From Leptolyngbya sp. BL0902 (GTDB lineage Bacteria > Cyanobacteriota > Cyanobacteriia > Phormidesmidales > Phormidesmidaceae): a stretch of 64,000 bases of DNA. The DNA is taken from NCBI RefSeq assembly GCF_016403105.1, contig NZ_CP046155.1:806001-870000 (forward strand). The letters run 5' to 3'. The stretch's first letter is position 1; the number at the start of each line of letters is the position of its first letter. A program made the position numbers and the translations under genes. Shown piece by piece: positions 9,771-19,367 of this stretch. The notes beneath the pieces were generated by a model that was given only the letters and a program-made list of their open reading frames with translations, was not told the origin of the DNA and did not search any database.

Positions 9771-10553
9771 ATGGCGATAGAGTTTCTCAAGATCGTATCG
9801 CTGAGTTTCGGACTAGTCCTGGGGATACAGACCGTTGTGTCCCCAGTTTTTGCTGCGGACTTAGCCACCATCCGCGCCCGAGGCTACCTGACGGTGGCCG
9901 TACGAGAGCATTGGCGTCCCCTGAGCTTTCGGGATGACACCGGGGAACTGGTGGGGTTAGAGGTCGATCTGGCCCGACAACTAGCCCAGCGCCTGTTCAA
10001 CGATCCCAACGCTGTGGTGCTGGAGGTGGTGCCCAATCGGGATCGCCTGTCGGCGGTGCTAGAGGATCGGGTGGATCTAGCCATTGCGGGCCTTACCCAA
10101 ACCCCTGAACGGATGCGGCTCGTCAGCTTTAGCCTGCCCTACTACCTCGACGGGGCTGGCTTTTTGGTGCTAGAAGATCGCCCCGTCACCCTTCAAAGCC
10201 TAGCCCAAGGGCGCATTGGCCTGCTCCAGGGGGCAAGTACCCTGGCGGCGGTGCGCTATCTGCTGCCCCAGGCCCAGTTGGTGCCCCTGCCCAGTTATCA
10301 AGCCGGACAGGGGGCTTTGAGTCAGGGCCAAGTGGATGTCTTTGCTGGGGATGTTAGTACCCTCGTGGGCTGGCAGCAGGAACAGACGGGCTACCGCCTC
10401 TTGCCCACGGTGATCACCGCTGATCCCTTGGCCATCGCCCTACCCCACGGATCCCAGCACCACGATCTGCGCCAGATGGTCAACCAAAGCCTGCGCGACT
10501 GGCACCAAAACGGCTGGCTGGAAGAACGCACTTCCTTTTGGGGACTACCCTAA
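9771..10553 (+). CDS. Periplasmic amino-acid-type solute-binding protein (SBP family 3)
   Basis: 260 residues. The N-terminal hydrophobic signal peptide ends at VFAAD (about residue 29). It is followed by the family 3 pattern IRARGYLTVAVREHWRPLSFRDDTGELVGLEVDLARQLAQRL, then VDLAIAGLTQTPERMRLVSFSLPYY. The fold binds polar amino acids or related ligands for an ABC importer. No permease or ATPase gene is adjacent, so the partner transporter or sensing role is unknown. Confidence 0.9.
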   Translation: MAIEFLKIVSLSFGLVLGIQTVVSPVFAADLATIRARGYLTVAVREHWRPLSFRDDTGELVGLEVDLARQLAQRLFNDPNAVVLEVVPNRDRLSAVLEDRVDLAIAGLTQTPERMRLVSFSLPYYLDGAGFLVLEDRPVTLQSLAQGRIGLLQGASTLAAVRYLLPQAQLVPLPSYQAGQGALSQGQVDVFAGDVSTLVGWQQEQTGYRLLPTVITADPLAIALPHGSQHHDLRQMVNQSLRDWHQNGWLEERTSFWGLP

Positions 10554-10662
10554 GCCCTCGCCAGGGGCTAACTCGTGCCAAGATAGGAAGGGAGTTGGAG
10601 GGGAGCGATTCCCAGGCACAACCCTTCACCGCGCATTTAAAAAGAGGACGCTGATTTAAGCT

Positions 10663-11202
10663 ATGGAGAACAGCAAGCTGCTTTTGACCTACCTGGCCAT
10701 CCTGCTGGCGCTGCTGAGCGTAGCGGCTTTTTTTGTCGTGCGTCAGGTGCTCAAAACCCGCCGCATTGAGGGCACCCTGTCGCGCCTACAAAACAAGCTC
10801 ACCAAGGAAAAGGGAACCGCCAAGGAATACTATGAACTCGGCAGTTTGTTGCTCGACAAAAAGCTCTATACCCAAGCGGCCCTCTATCTCCAGCAGGCAC
10901 TCAAGCAGGTGGATGACGAGGAACTAGAGAATACCTCGTTGGTGTACAACGCCCTTGGCTACGCCTACTTTGCCCAGGAACAGTACGACCTTGCCATCCG
11001 CAACTACAAAGAAGCCCTCAAAATTGCGCCCGACTACGTAACGGCCCTCAACAACCTAGGTCACAGCTACGAGCGCAAACAACTGATGACCCAGGCCCTC
11101 GAAAGCTACGAGAGCGCCCTTGCCCTAGAGCCTAGCAACGGCACCGCCAAGCGTCGAGCGGAATCCCTCCGTAAGCGCCTGGTTCCCTCCTCAGGTCAGT
11201 AA
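10663..11202 (+). CDS. ycf37: Ycf37-like TPR protein (photosystem I assembly factor)
   Basis: 179 residues. One N-terminal transmembrane helix (about residues 6-27) is followed by three tetratricopeptide repeats: AKEYYELGSLLLDKKLYTQA, SLVYNALGYAYFAQEQYDLA and VTALNNLGHSYERKQLMTQA. Length, topology and TPR placement match cyanobacterial Ycf37, a thylakoid-membrane protein that aids photosystem I accumulation. That role is from the family. A good purine-rich region (aaaagaggacg) precedes the ATG. Confidence 0.85.
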   Translation: MENSKLLLTYLAILLALLSVAAFFVVRQVLKTRRIEGTLSRLQNKLTKEKGTAKEYYELGSLLLDKKLYTQAALYLQQALKQVDDEELENTSLVYNALGYAYFAQEQYDLAIRNYKEALKIAPDYVTALNNLGHSYERKQLMTQALESYESALALEPSNGTAKRRAESLRKRLVPSSGQ

Positions 11203-11509
11203 TTTCCGTGACTGGTAGATGGCCTAGCTTGGGTATCCTAACCCTATAGGATCTCAGGAATGCCCATCTAGCCAGGGTTGCCCCTGTCGCGCTGCCCTCA
11301 GCCAAGCGGCGGCGGTAACGGCGGTGGTCGATAGTTCATGGTCGGTAGTCCATAAACGCTGGACGGGTTCCGGATCCTGCTGAGTTATCAGCGTAATTGT
11401 ACTTATGCCTTGGGAGGTGCCTCCGAGTATCCCCAGGCATTATGGGTTCTTTGGTGTTCCCTGCTTCGCTTCTGATTAATGCGAATTGATTAGATTAGGA
11501 GGTAGTTCA
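11203..11509. other. Intergenic region
   Basis: About 300 bp without a credible gene. The phrase 'ggtcgatagttcatggtcggtagtccata' is a local near-repeat. A strong AGGAGG at 11498-11503 belongs to the next small gene. Confidence 0.4.
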
Positions 11510-11668
11510 ATGCGTATTGACTTTAGCCCAGCCTTTCAACAATTTGTCTCGATGGCCACGCTTGGCCTTGCGCTGGGAGCGTTTGGCTGGGTAGCCTGGA
11601 CGGCGGTAGACACTTGGACAAGCGATCCCTATCTCAACCAGATCCAGCAGATTCGCGAATCGCAGTAG
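11510..11668 (+). CDS. Small single-pass membrane protein, unknown function
   Basis: 52 residues from the ATG at 11510, chosen because AGGAGG lies seven bases upstream. Upstream in-frame codons lack this spacing. One hydrophobic helix (FVSMATLGLALGAFGWVAWTAV) is followed by a short polar tail DTWTSDPYLNQIQQIRESQ. Cyanobacteria have many such small thylakoid or photosystem-associated proteins, but I do not recognise this one. Confidence 0.65.
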   Translation: MRIDFSPAFQQFVSMATLGLALGAFGWVAWTAVDTWTSDPYLNQIQQIRESQ

Positions 11669-11856
11669 GTCTGGCCATGGGCCTAGGCCCAACGGTTGCG
11701 CCGACCTTTTCCCATCGGCTGGAGGCAAAAACAGGCTCTGGCATACCGCTGGGGCTACATGCTTTCGCCGTGATGGGTGTGATAATGCCCGTCTGAGGCC
11801 CATCTCGCGATACTCGTCTAGCCCTACCCATCGAGTCACACCCGTCTAGTCACAAC

Positions 11857-13146
11857 CTAGGAGACAATGGCCCCAACGGCCAATCCTGCCAGAGCGCCCA
11901 GGGGCACGAGTTGCCAGGTGGGCCACTTGAATCGCACCAGGGCAACGAGGGCCACTAAGCTGAGGGTAAGGGCTATCAGGGTTAGGGGGAGGGTGTTGTG
12001 GATGAGGGCAGCCTGGGCAAGGGGTAGGGTGGCCGCTAGGATAGCCCCCAATACCGCTGGCAGCACCCCTTTCAAAAAGCACTTTACCCTGGGATTTTGG
12101 CGCAGTCGCATCAAAAAGGGAGAGGCCAACCCAATGAAGCCAAAGGAGGGCAGGAAGATAGCCACCGTAGCTACCAAAGCCCCAAAAAAACCTGCCACCT
12201 TGTAACCCACAAAGGCGGCAGCAATGACCACTGGGCCGGGGGTAAGCTCACCCAGGGCCACGCCATCCAAAAATTCGCTGCGGGCCATCCACTGAAAGTC
12301 GTCCACTACGGAGGTCTCTAGGAGGGGGATGATCACCAGCCCGCCGCCAAAGATGAAAGCTCCTACCTTAATGAAGAAAGACGCCAGGGGCCAAGCATAG
12401 GTCTGGATTCGGTCTAGCCCCCAAAAGCTAGAGACCGCTAAGGGTTCGCTAGGAATTTGCGCAATTAATCGAGGGAGAGACTGCCCCACGGGCCACAGCG
12501 GCCCTAACCAGGCAGGATTGAGCTTTTGGGTTGGTGGGGTTGTGGAGGTAGAAGGGTCTGACGGTGGGGCGGGTGGACGATAGACCATCAGCCCAACGAC
12601 GCCCGCCAGCAAAAACAGCAGCAGGATATTGAGCTTTAGGCCCCAAGCCAGCACAAAGGCTCCGAGGGCAATGGCCACTCCGGTTCTGTCTTTGATAGAT
12701 TTTTTGCTGAGTTTCCAGCTAAAGGCCAGAATGATGGCGATCACCACTGGGGAGATGCCAAAAAAAAGGTGATCAATCTGGGGCACCCCCTGGAACCGAA
12801 AATAACCCCAGGACAACACCACCATGATGATGAAGGCTGGCAAAATAAAGCTCGTCCCGGCTACCAACGCGCCTAACAATCCGGCCCGCCTATAGCCTGT
12901 GTAAATGCCTGTTTGGGTGGAGGCTGGCCCCGGCAGCATTTCGCAGATGGCTACCCCCTCTAGAAACTGTTCTTCACTGAGCCAGCCTCGCCGCACCACC
13001 GCTTCATCGTGGATCATGGCGATGTGGGCCTGGGGGCCACCAAACCCCACAGCCCCCAGTTTTAGAAACAGTTGGGCTAGCTCAATGAGCCTTGGCCCCA
13101 GGGGCGTTGGGGGAGGCACAGTTTGCGGGGTATGGGCAGGGAGCAT
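11857..13146 (-). CDS. chrA: Chromate transporter, CHR family (two-domain)
   Basis: 429 residues with two homologous CHR domains. The N-terminal domain has FLKLGAVGFGGPQAHIAMIHDEAVVRRGWLSEEQFLEGVAICEMLPGPASTQ. The second has FFIKVGAFIFGGGLVIIPLLE, SEFLDGVALGELTPGPVVIAAAFVGYKV. The GFGGP and LPGP/TPGP signatures are the CHR hallmarks, and the length fits long-chain ChrA. It would extrude chromate or a related oxyanion across the inner membrane. It is a single gene with no ChrB or ChrF regulator next to it. MLPAHTPQ at 13146 is the best visible start. Confidence 0.93.
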   Translation of the reverse strand: MLPAHTPQTVPPPTPLGPRLIELAQLFLKLGAVGFGGPQAHIAMIHDEAVVRRGWLSEEQFLEGVAICEMLPGPASTQTGIYTGYRRAGLLGALVAGTSFILPAFIIMVVLSWGYFRFQGVPQIDHLFFGISPVVIAIILAFSWKLSKKSIKDRTGVAIALGAFVLAWGLKLNILLLFLLAGVVGLMVYRPPAPPSDPSTSTTPPTQKLNPAWLGPLWPVGQSLPRLIAQIPSEPLAVSSFWGLDRIQTYAWPLASFFIKVGAFIFGGGLVIIPLLETSVVDDFQWMARSEFLDGVALGELTPGPVVIAAAFVGYKVAGFFGALVATVAIFLPSFGFIGLASPFLMRLRQNPRVKCFLKGVLPAVLGAILAATLPLAQAALIHNTLPLTLIALTLSLVALVALVRFKWPTWQLVPLGALAGLAVGAIVS

Positions 13147-13310
13147 GGTATTAGAGGCAACAAAAATGGTAGAGGTTGGCTAGATTAAGGAGCGATGCTG
13201 CTGAGAGGTACTATAGCCGCCTAGGCTGGGCAGCTAAAATCTCCGGCGATACATTTAGCCTAGGGCGTTGCCTTCTCCCCTTCCCCATGGGGGAGGGAGC
13301 TGGAAGTCCT

Positions 13311-16300
13311 TCATAGCGTGAAGGGGGCAACGGGTTCGATATCGGGATTTTCGCCGCCGACTTGGTTGGTACGCAAGACCCAGAGGGCGGCTCCGTGGTC
13401 GAGGCTGAGTTCGGTGATGGTGTCGCTGGCCTTCCGGGGAAGCATAGTACGCCAGCTTAGCAGTCCTCGGCCCAGGTTTTTGAGGGGATAGTCTGAAAGG
13501 TTGCTGCCGAGGGTGTCTTTGGCGGTATCCCAGTCGGCGCGGGCGCTGCCAAAGGGGAGCAGTTTCCGCTGGATGGCTTTACGGAATTGGATGAGTTGCC
13601 GTAACTGTTGAGCCTGGTGGGGGTAGCGTTTCTTCCAGGCTTTGAGTTTGGCGCGGTGTTCTAGGATGGCCTCTTCCAGATATTTGGCGCTGGCGTACAT
13701 GGCTTGGTTCGAGTCTTGGGCGCAGTTGTTGGCGGGGCCGATGTAGGTAACGCCGTTGCCATCTCCGGTGCGGTAGCGGGCGGTCATAATTTCCAGTTCT
13801 AGGCACAGGTCATCCAGGGCCGACCAAGCGCTGCCGACAAAGGCAAAGGGTTCGGTGTAGGCGGGCAGTTTCACCAAAATATCCGACACGGGCCGAGTGC
13901 CCAAAAAGCCCCACTGACGGTCGCCCATGTAGAGCGTCCAGTCTAGGGTGCCCGCGATGAGTCCGCGCCGATTGTGGGTATAGACCTGGTGGTAGCGAAT
14001 CTGAAACTGAAGCTCGTTAGCTATGGGTTCGCGCACCACCCGCGCCATGCCGTAGGAAAAGTGACCGAAGTAAACGGGTTTCTGCGCCGAGGGCTCTGCC
14101 TTGACCCCGCCAATGCCGCCGTAGACATGCACCAACAATGCCTGATCCCCTTCTTGCCACTGGGCGGCGGATTCCTCGGCATCGGTGCAGCGCGGATCAA
14201 TCAGTACCGATTCAATGGTGTTTTGTTTGGCTGATAGATTCTGCCAAGACTCCCGCTCCAAATACTGCCGCCCCTGGCGATGGTTGCCAATAAACCGACC
14301 GGGCCGCACCTGAAGCAGCCGCCGAGGCCGCAGGGCTTGCACCACAAACTCGCCGCTGGCCGCACAGGCTCCATAGACATACCAGCCGTCCTCATTCAGG
14401 GCAGATTTTTCCAAATCCTGATTCACCGAGGCCGGAGTGTCGTTGATATCCAACACCACCGTCGGCAACCACAGGGTTTCAGTCAGCCCATCAAACTGCC
14501 CCGTAGCTGGGTTGAAATGCACCACCCGAAACCGCTCTGGCCCCACAGCCTCCACAAACCGCACCAACCCATAGAACCGCCCAGAGGTCTGAATCGGCTC
14601 CTGAGTAACCGTCAACCGCAAGACTTTCCCTGAAACCGTAGGTCTATCACCACTCCTGTCCCCCTCTCCCCACGGGCGAGGGGCTAGGGGTGAGGGCCGC
14701 ACCCACTCCACCGTCACCGGATCCGGCAACTGCACCACCACATCATCCACCGGACGCGCCCCCGCCAGGGATTCCAGGGGCGACACCACCCGCCAATGGT
14801 TCAGCCGAGTTGGCAAAATCAATCCGTCCCGGTGGGACGCCTCGGCATCGGCACTGAAATGGATGTCGCGACTAACGATTTGGAACTCGCGCCGAAAGTC
14901 GGGGTCGGGTTGCCAATGAAGCTGTACCACCTGACCGATCCAGTCGGCGTATTCCGGCGGCGCATGGAGCACTTCTAAACCCACATCACCCTGGGGATGG
15001 CGGTTTTCCAGTTCGGGCAAAATCAGCCGACCCACCCAGGGGGCCACGGGGCGATACCAGGGAGCAGGGGGCGCGATGCCGGGAGGGTAAAAGCTGGGGT
15101 GATTGAAGTCGGCGACTTGGTAACGGTAGTAGTTGCCCTTGGTGAGGATTTCGTCCTTTTCCAGATCGAGCTGTTGCCGCAGATCGCCCACCAAAATATC
15201 CAGGGTCAGATCCACGGTTTGCTGAAGGTGGCTGCGGCCATCGGGCAAAAAGGCGTTGGGATCCACCACACCCCCCGGCACCTGGTGGGCCACGGGGCCA
15301 AGGGAAATGAAGCTGATATTGCCCTGACGTTTGGCCCGGTTCCAGTAGGACAGCCGCGCTACAGGCCAACGACGGGGAAACATGATTGGCCCCAGCCGCT
15401 CCACCCTGTCGCGGTCGCCCACCAGATGATAGAGTTGCTCGGCCTCCAGGGCGCGGACATTGCCGCTAATCACGCCGCCGAGGGAAATGACCTCAATGGG
15501 GGCAAACAGCGCCCGCCGGAGAAAGGGCATGATGCCCATGGCAATTTGGCCGCCGCCGCTATAGCCAATCAGGGTGAGGGGGATGCCGCCAACCAGGGGA
15601 TAGCCCTGCTGCACCAGGCTTTCGTAGACCCGCTGGGCCACGCCTTGGTTGTAGATGGGGCCATAGCGCGAGTCTGCCGACACGGCCACAATCAGCAAAT
15701 TACGCAGGTTAATCACCATGCCCAGCCAGCCCGCAAACCGCTTGGACATGGCCTTGGTAGATCGCCAAAAGAAGGCCAACGGTCGTCCCTGGGTGAGGGA
15801 ACGGTTCAGCACCGAGTAGGGCATTAAGCCTTTCACCAGGGCCATATCGGCGGGAAGGCACTGCTCCAGTTCCACCAGGTATTGAGCCACCGCTGGCTGA
15901 TAGTCTGCCGTGGCCTGGTTGATGCCATCCAAATAAACAATGTAGCGGCGCAGAGCCGGAGCCTCTGGATTAAGGGGGTTCGCATCCTCCAGCGGGGGCA
16001 GGGTTTGCACCGGATCGCCATACCAACCCGCCCACCAACCCAGGGCTTCTAGGGGAGCCAGCAACCCCGCCACCACTAGCGCCAAACTGCCAATCCACAC
16101 CAATTCAAACAGTGGCCCGGTGGGCAGGCGGGTAAAACTAAGGCGGTTAAACACCCCTAGCAACACCTCCCTCACGGGTTCGAGGGCGAGGCTGATCACC
16201 AGAGTCAACAGGGCCAAGCCGCCGTAGATCACAAACAACCGCAGCCATCGCCGCAGCCACACCATGCGGGGATCGGTGGCGGCACGGGTCAGGCGACGCT

Positions 16301-17102
16301 GAACTGACGGGGCTAGGGCTGAATGAGCCTCGCTCCTAGGCGTGAGACTATCAGAATTGGGGAAAGCCTCGGAATTCGGGAAGTTAGGATTATAATTCGA
16401 CGGATTTTCCCTAGAACTCGACTTAGACAGGTTTTCTTGCGACGGGGAACCGCCTTCTATATCACCGGATTCAACGGAACTTCCCCAGCCCTCGGTCATG
16501 GCTCGCTGGTTAATCAGCGTCCGCAACTGGTTTTGATCCACCACCAACTGCACCCCGGCCACCTTGTTAGTCAGCCAATGGCCGAAGTTCACCAGGGGTT
16601 GCCCCACGGTTTGCTGAAGCACTAGCAGCACCACCCAGCCCAGCCCCACATGGGCCACCACCAAGGGCGCGGACAAATTGGCGAAGCTTTCAAAGGCGGC
16701 GACCACCACCAGCAAACTCCACACCGCCAGCAGCCGCAGAATGGGCAACCCCAGATAGGGCAAGGCTCCCAAAAAACTCAGCGTCAGCGGCAAATAACCC
16801 AGGGTCAAACTTTGGGTCACAATCGTCCAGGGAATGGGCGCATCCAGCAGCCAAGCGCTGGCCAACCAAATGCTGAAGGCCCAGGTGCCGTAGCCCGCCA
16901 CAAACAGCAGCGCCGCCAGCACCAGGCTAATCACAAACCGCAGGGGCCGCACCTGGTTGACAAACAAAATGATGCTCTGGGCGATAGCCTGGGACAGCCC
17001 TGCCAAAAACACCACCCAAAAGCCGTTGTTTTGAAAGCTATCGCTCCAGGGAAGAACCTGCCCTAGGGCATTCAACCAATTACTGACCATGGATAGCGGC
17101 AT
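13311..17102 (-). CDS. Very large membrane protein with alpha/beta-hydrolase-like core
   Basis: 1,263 residues. The N-terminal about 190 residues form a Yip1-like set of six hydrophobic helices. A second membrane block lies at about 285-355 (LRLFVIYGGLALLTLVISLAL). A soluble part follows with DGINQATADYQPAVAQYLVELE and a nucleophile-elbow-like GYSGGGQIAMGI (Gly-x-Ser-x-Gly), then a long C-terminal region of unclear fold. I read it as a membrane-anchored serine-hydrolase-like protein found in cyanobacteria; substrate and pathway are unknown. Its start overlaps the 3' end of the PHP gene by 23 bp, so the two are co-transcribed. Confidence 0.75.
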   Translation of the reverse strand: MPLSMVSNWLNALGQVLPWSDSFQNNGFWVVFLAGLSQAIAQSIILFVNQVRPLRFVISLVLAALLFVAGYGTWAFSIWLASAWLLDAPIPWTIVTQSLTLGYLPLTLSFLGALPYLGLPILRLLAVWSLLVVVAAFESFANLSAPLVVAHVGLGWVVLLVLQQTVGQPLVNFGHWLTNKVAGVQLVVDQNQLRTLINQRAMTEGWGSSVESGDIEGGSPSQENLSKSSSRENPSNYNPNFPNSEAFPNSDSLTPRSEAHSALAPSVQRRLTRAATDPRMVWLRRWLRLFVIYGGLALLTLVISLALEPVREVLLGVFNRLSFTRLPTGPLFELVWIGSLALVVAGLLAPLEALGWWAGWYGDPVQTLPPLEDANPLNPEAPALRRYIVYLDGINQATADYQPAVAQYLVELEQCLPADMALVKGLMPYSVLNRSLTQGRPLAFFWRSTKAMSKRFAGWLGMVINLRNLLIVAVSADSRYGPIYNQGVAQRVYESLVQQGYPLVGGIPLTLIGYSGGGQIAMGIMPFLRRALFAPIEVISLGGVISGNVRALEAEQLYHLVGDRDRVERLGPIMFPRRWPVARLSYWNRAKRQGNISFISLGPVAHQVPGGVVDPNAFLPDGRSHLQQTVDLTLDILVGDLRQQLDLEKDEILTKGNYYRYQVADFNHPSFYPPGIAPPAPWYRPVAPWVGRLILPELENRHPQGDVGLEVLHAPPEYADWIGQVVQLHWQPDPDFRREFQIVSRDIHFSADAEASHRDGLILPTRLNHWRVVSPLESLAGARPVDDVVVQLPDPVTVEWVRPSPLAPRPWGEGDRSGDRPTVSGKVLRLTVTQEPIQTSGRFYGLVRFVEAVGPERFRVVHFNPATGQFDGLTETLWLPTVVLDINDTPASVNQDLEKSALNEDGWYVYGACAASGEFVVQALRPRRLLQVRPGRFIGNHRQGRQYLERESWQNLSAKQNTIESVLIDPRCTDAEESAAQWQEGDQALLVHVYGGIGGVKAEPSAQKPVYFGHFSYGMARVVREPIANELQFQIRYHQVYTHNRRGLIAGTLDWTLYMGDRQWGFLGTRPVSDILVKLPAYTEPFAFVGSAWSALDDLCLELEIMTARYRTGDGNGVTYIGPANNCAQDSNQAMYASAKYLEEAILEHRAKLKAWKKRYPHQAQQLRQLIQFRKAIQRKLLPFGSARADWDTAKDTLGSNLSDYPLKNLGRGLLSWRTMLPRKASDTITELSLDHGAALWVLRTNQVGGENPDIEPVAPFTL

Positions 17103-17925
17103 GTAGGGATGCCTTGGCCTGCCGCAGTGGTTCCAGCAAGGCCAGCGGCAACTGAAGCTGATTCAGCCGAGTCTGGCTTTTGGCCCTGGCAGCATCGGGG
17201 CTGGGGCCGTGGTAGTCGCTGCCGCCCGTCATAATTAGGCCGTAGCGCTGACAAAATTCCTCCAGCCGCCGCACATCACTGGGGCTGTGGCAGGGATGAT
17301 ACACCTCGACCCCCATCAGCCCCGCTTCAACGAGCTTCGGCAACACCGTTTCCACTGTCCCGCCCCGAAACAGGTAGGGATGCGCCCACACGGGCACCGC
17401 CCCGCAATCCCGCAACAGCCGAATACCATCCACTGCCGAAAAATCCGCATAGGGCACGTAGGCAGGGCCATGATCTCCTAACCAACGGTCAAACACCTCA
17501 TCCATGGATTTGGCATAGCCCGCCGCCACCATCGCCGCCGCCAAATGGGGCCGACCCGGTGCGCGGTTGCCCTCCATCGCCGGGAGCGTAATTGGATAGC
17601 CCAACTCCGCCAGCCGCTCCACCATCGCCGCCGCCCGCTGCCGCCGCACCTCCAACCGTTCCTGCAACGCCGGATCCAGCGCTTCCCGATTCGGATAAAA
17701 CCCCAGCACATGGAGCGACCGCCCATTTTCTGTGGTGCTCAGTTCCACCCCCGGCACAATCTCCAGAGCCTCCCCCGCCGCTGCAAATGCCTCATCCCAG
17801 CCCGCCAGAGTGTCGTGATCGGTGATGGCTAAGGCCTTGACCCCAGCTATGATTGCCTCTCTCACCAGATCGGTGGGGGATAGGGTGCCGTCGGAAAAGG
17901 TGGTGTGGTTGTGGAGGTCGAGCAT
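17080..17925 (-). CDS. PHP-domain phosphoesterase (nucleoside 3',5'-bisphosphate phosphatase/TrpH-like)
   Basis: 281 residues. The start MLDLHNHTTFSDGTLSPTDLV carries the first PHP metal motif (HNH), followed by ITDHDTLAG, PGVELS, ALPYLFRGG-like HPYLF and GGSDYHGPSP at about 225-234. This is the complete metal-ligand set of the TrpH/RNase AM family, which hydrolyses 3',5'-bisphosphate nucleosides or trims short RNA 5' ends. The exact substrate is inference. It is first in a two-gene unit with the large membrane protein. Confidence 0.92.
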   Translation of the reverse strand: MLDLHNHTTFSDGTLSPTDLVREAIIAGVKALAITDHDTLAGWDEAFAAAGEALEIVPGVELSTTENGRSLHVLGFYPNREALDPALQERLEVRRQRAAAMVERLAELGYPITLPAMEGNRAPGRPHLAAAMVAAGYAKSMDEVFDRWLGDHGPAYVPYADFSAVDGIRLLRDCGAVPVWAHPYLFRGGTVETVLPKLVEAGLMGVEVYHPCHSPSDVRRLEEFCQRYGLIMTGGSDYHGPSPDAARAKSQTRLNQLQLPLALLEPLRQAKASLHAAIHGQ

Positions 17926-17967
17926 GGCGGTGATGGGGAGGAGGGCGTGGGCAGGCGGAGACTTAGC

Positions 17968-18450
17968 CTAGGCGGTGGCAGCGGTGAGGGCTTGCGTAAT
18001 CAACGCCTTGGCCTTTTCATCTAGGGTAATCCAATCCACTTCTCCATCGGCTTCTACCAAGCTTTCATCCACGGTGACGGGTTGACCTGGCTCATAATCC
18101 ACAAAGCACAGGCGAAAGCAGAGTTCCCACACATCCAGCGTCGCCACCCGTTCCCCCTGGGTGAGGCGGAGGTGGTAGATCGGGGTGGGGGTGGGCAACT
18201 GGCACAGGGCTTGCTCAATCTGGGGGACGGTGTCCGCATCGGCCTGATCCAGTTGGGCGGCGAGTTCGGCCACCTGCTGCCGTTGGGCTTCGGTGGTGCC
18301 CTCTGGCCAATGTTGCGCCTGGGTATACTCGATCTGCCAGTCTAGGTTTTCCGTGGCCTTGCGCAGGTTGTCGATGATGCGAATCAGGCAGGGCTGCATC
18401 AAGTGGTTGGCGAGGGCGTGGTCGCGGTCGGTGGCAAAGGTGGGCAGCAT
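17968..18450 (-). CDS. Conserved cyanobacterial hypothetical protein
   Basis: 160 residues, acidic and soluble, no signal peptide. Helical N-terminal half (IIDNLRKATENLDWQIEYTQAQ); C-terminal half with YHLRLTQGERVATLDVWELCFRLCFVDYEPGQPVTVDESLVEADGEVDWITLDEKAKALI. I recognise no motif. Codon use is like the neighbours. Confidence 0.7.
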   Translation of the reverse strand: MLPTFATDRDHALANHLMQPCLIRIIDNLRKATENLDWQIEYTQAQHWPEGTTEAQRQQVAELAAQLDQADADTVPQIEQALCQLPTPTPIYHLRLTQGERVATLDVWELCFRLCFVDYEPGQPVTVDESLVEADGEVDWITLDEKAKALITQALTAATA

Positions 18451-18647
18451 AACGGCAAGAAATCCCGAAACTCCTGAATACCTGCTCAGGGGTCATCACC
18501 ATAGCACCCTGATTGCCCTCAGCCTCCAGCGACCAAAGGCAGTTCATCCCCGCCTATCGCTGAAGGCAGAACGTTACAAGTATGCTACCGATTATCGCCC
18601 ACTCGGCCAGAGAACCCGCTAGCGGCCTTCTAGAAGCCGGGGTGATG

Positions 18648-18902
18648 TTAGTCGTCGCTCCAGGTTTCGCAGGGGAGGAGGTCGCCGATGCAGTCGCGCA
18701 GGAGATAGTCGTATTGTTCGAGTTCAAGCTCAATGAGGGGCCATTCGCGGGCGGCGATGTGGCCACAGAGGGTGAAGATGGGCTGATGACGGCTGACAAG
18801 ACCGCTTTCAATCAGTTGGCGGGCTTCGTCGCGAATCATGGCAATGGTGTAGTGTGCGGTGGCTGTTTTTGGCAATGGCGTCCTTAAGGGTGTGGTAGTC
18901 AT
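18648..18902 (-). CDS. DUF4327 family protein
   Basis: 84 residues from the ATG at 18902. The core YTIAMIRDEARQLIESGLVSRHQPIFTLCGHI, then REWPLIELELEQYDYLLRDCIGDLLPCETW, matches the small cyanobacterial DUF4327 family in length and pattern. Function is not established. A further upstream start at 18917 adds five residues. Confidence 0.85.
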   Translation of the reverse strand: MTTTPLRTPLPKTATAHYTIAMIRDEARQLIESGLVSRHQPIFTLCGHIAAREWPLIELELEQYDYLLRDCIGDLLPCETWSDD

Positions 18903-18917
18903 GGGTACAGCCTCCAA

Positions 18918-19266
18918 GCCTAGGGCAATTATGGGAATGGAGAAGGGCAGCTAATCCTGGGGCAAAACCCTGAGAATATATGCCTAAATCCATCTCCATC
19001 GTCCCTCGGTTGGGGCTAGGGATGAGGGCTTTGCAGCGTATCATTACCTTTATTCACAGAGGTCAATATAAAGTTTTGTCTTTTGCAATACTTAGTCTGG
19101 GCGGATGCTAGGCTGAGGATCCACCAGCCCTAGAGATAGGCACGGGACAGCCCCAAGGCGAATACCCCCATCCCGCACCCACCTTGGGTTGCGACGGTCG
19201 GTTCCTGGATAAGGTGGCCCAAAGAGACTAAACACTTCAGGCCGTAGGCGTTTTATTCCAGCGATA
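18918..19266. other. Intergenic region upstream of tRNA-Pro
   Basis: About 350 bp with short frames only. No repeat or terminator stands out. It should contain the DUF4327 promoter. Confidence 0.4.
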
Positions 19267-19340
19267 TCGGGATGACAGGATTTGAACCTGCGACATCCTG
19301 CTCCCAAAGCAGGCGCGCTACCAAGCTGCGCTACATCCCG
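19267..19340 (-). tRNA. tRNA-Pro(TGG)
   Basis: On the minus strand a full cloverleaf reads from CGGGATG to CATCCCG plus discriminator A. The acceptor is CGGGATG/CATCCCG, the D arm is GCGC...GCGC around AGCTTGGTA, the anticodon arm is CCTGC-TTTGGGA-GCAGG with anticodon TGG, and the T arm is GCAGG-TTCAAAT-CCTGT. No CCA is encoded. The neighbouring genes are chromosomal and I see no integration scar here. Confidence 0.97.
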
Positions 19341-19367
19341 TAGGCAATTTGCCTAGACTAGTATAGC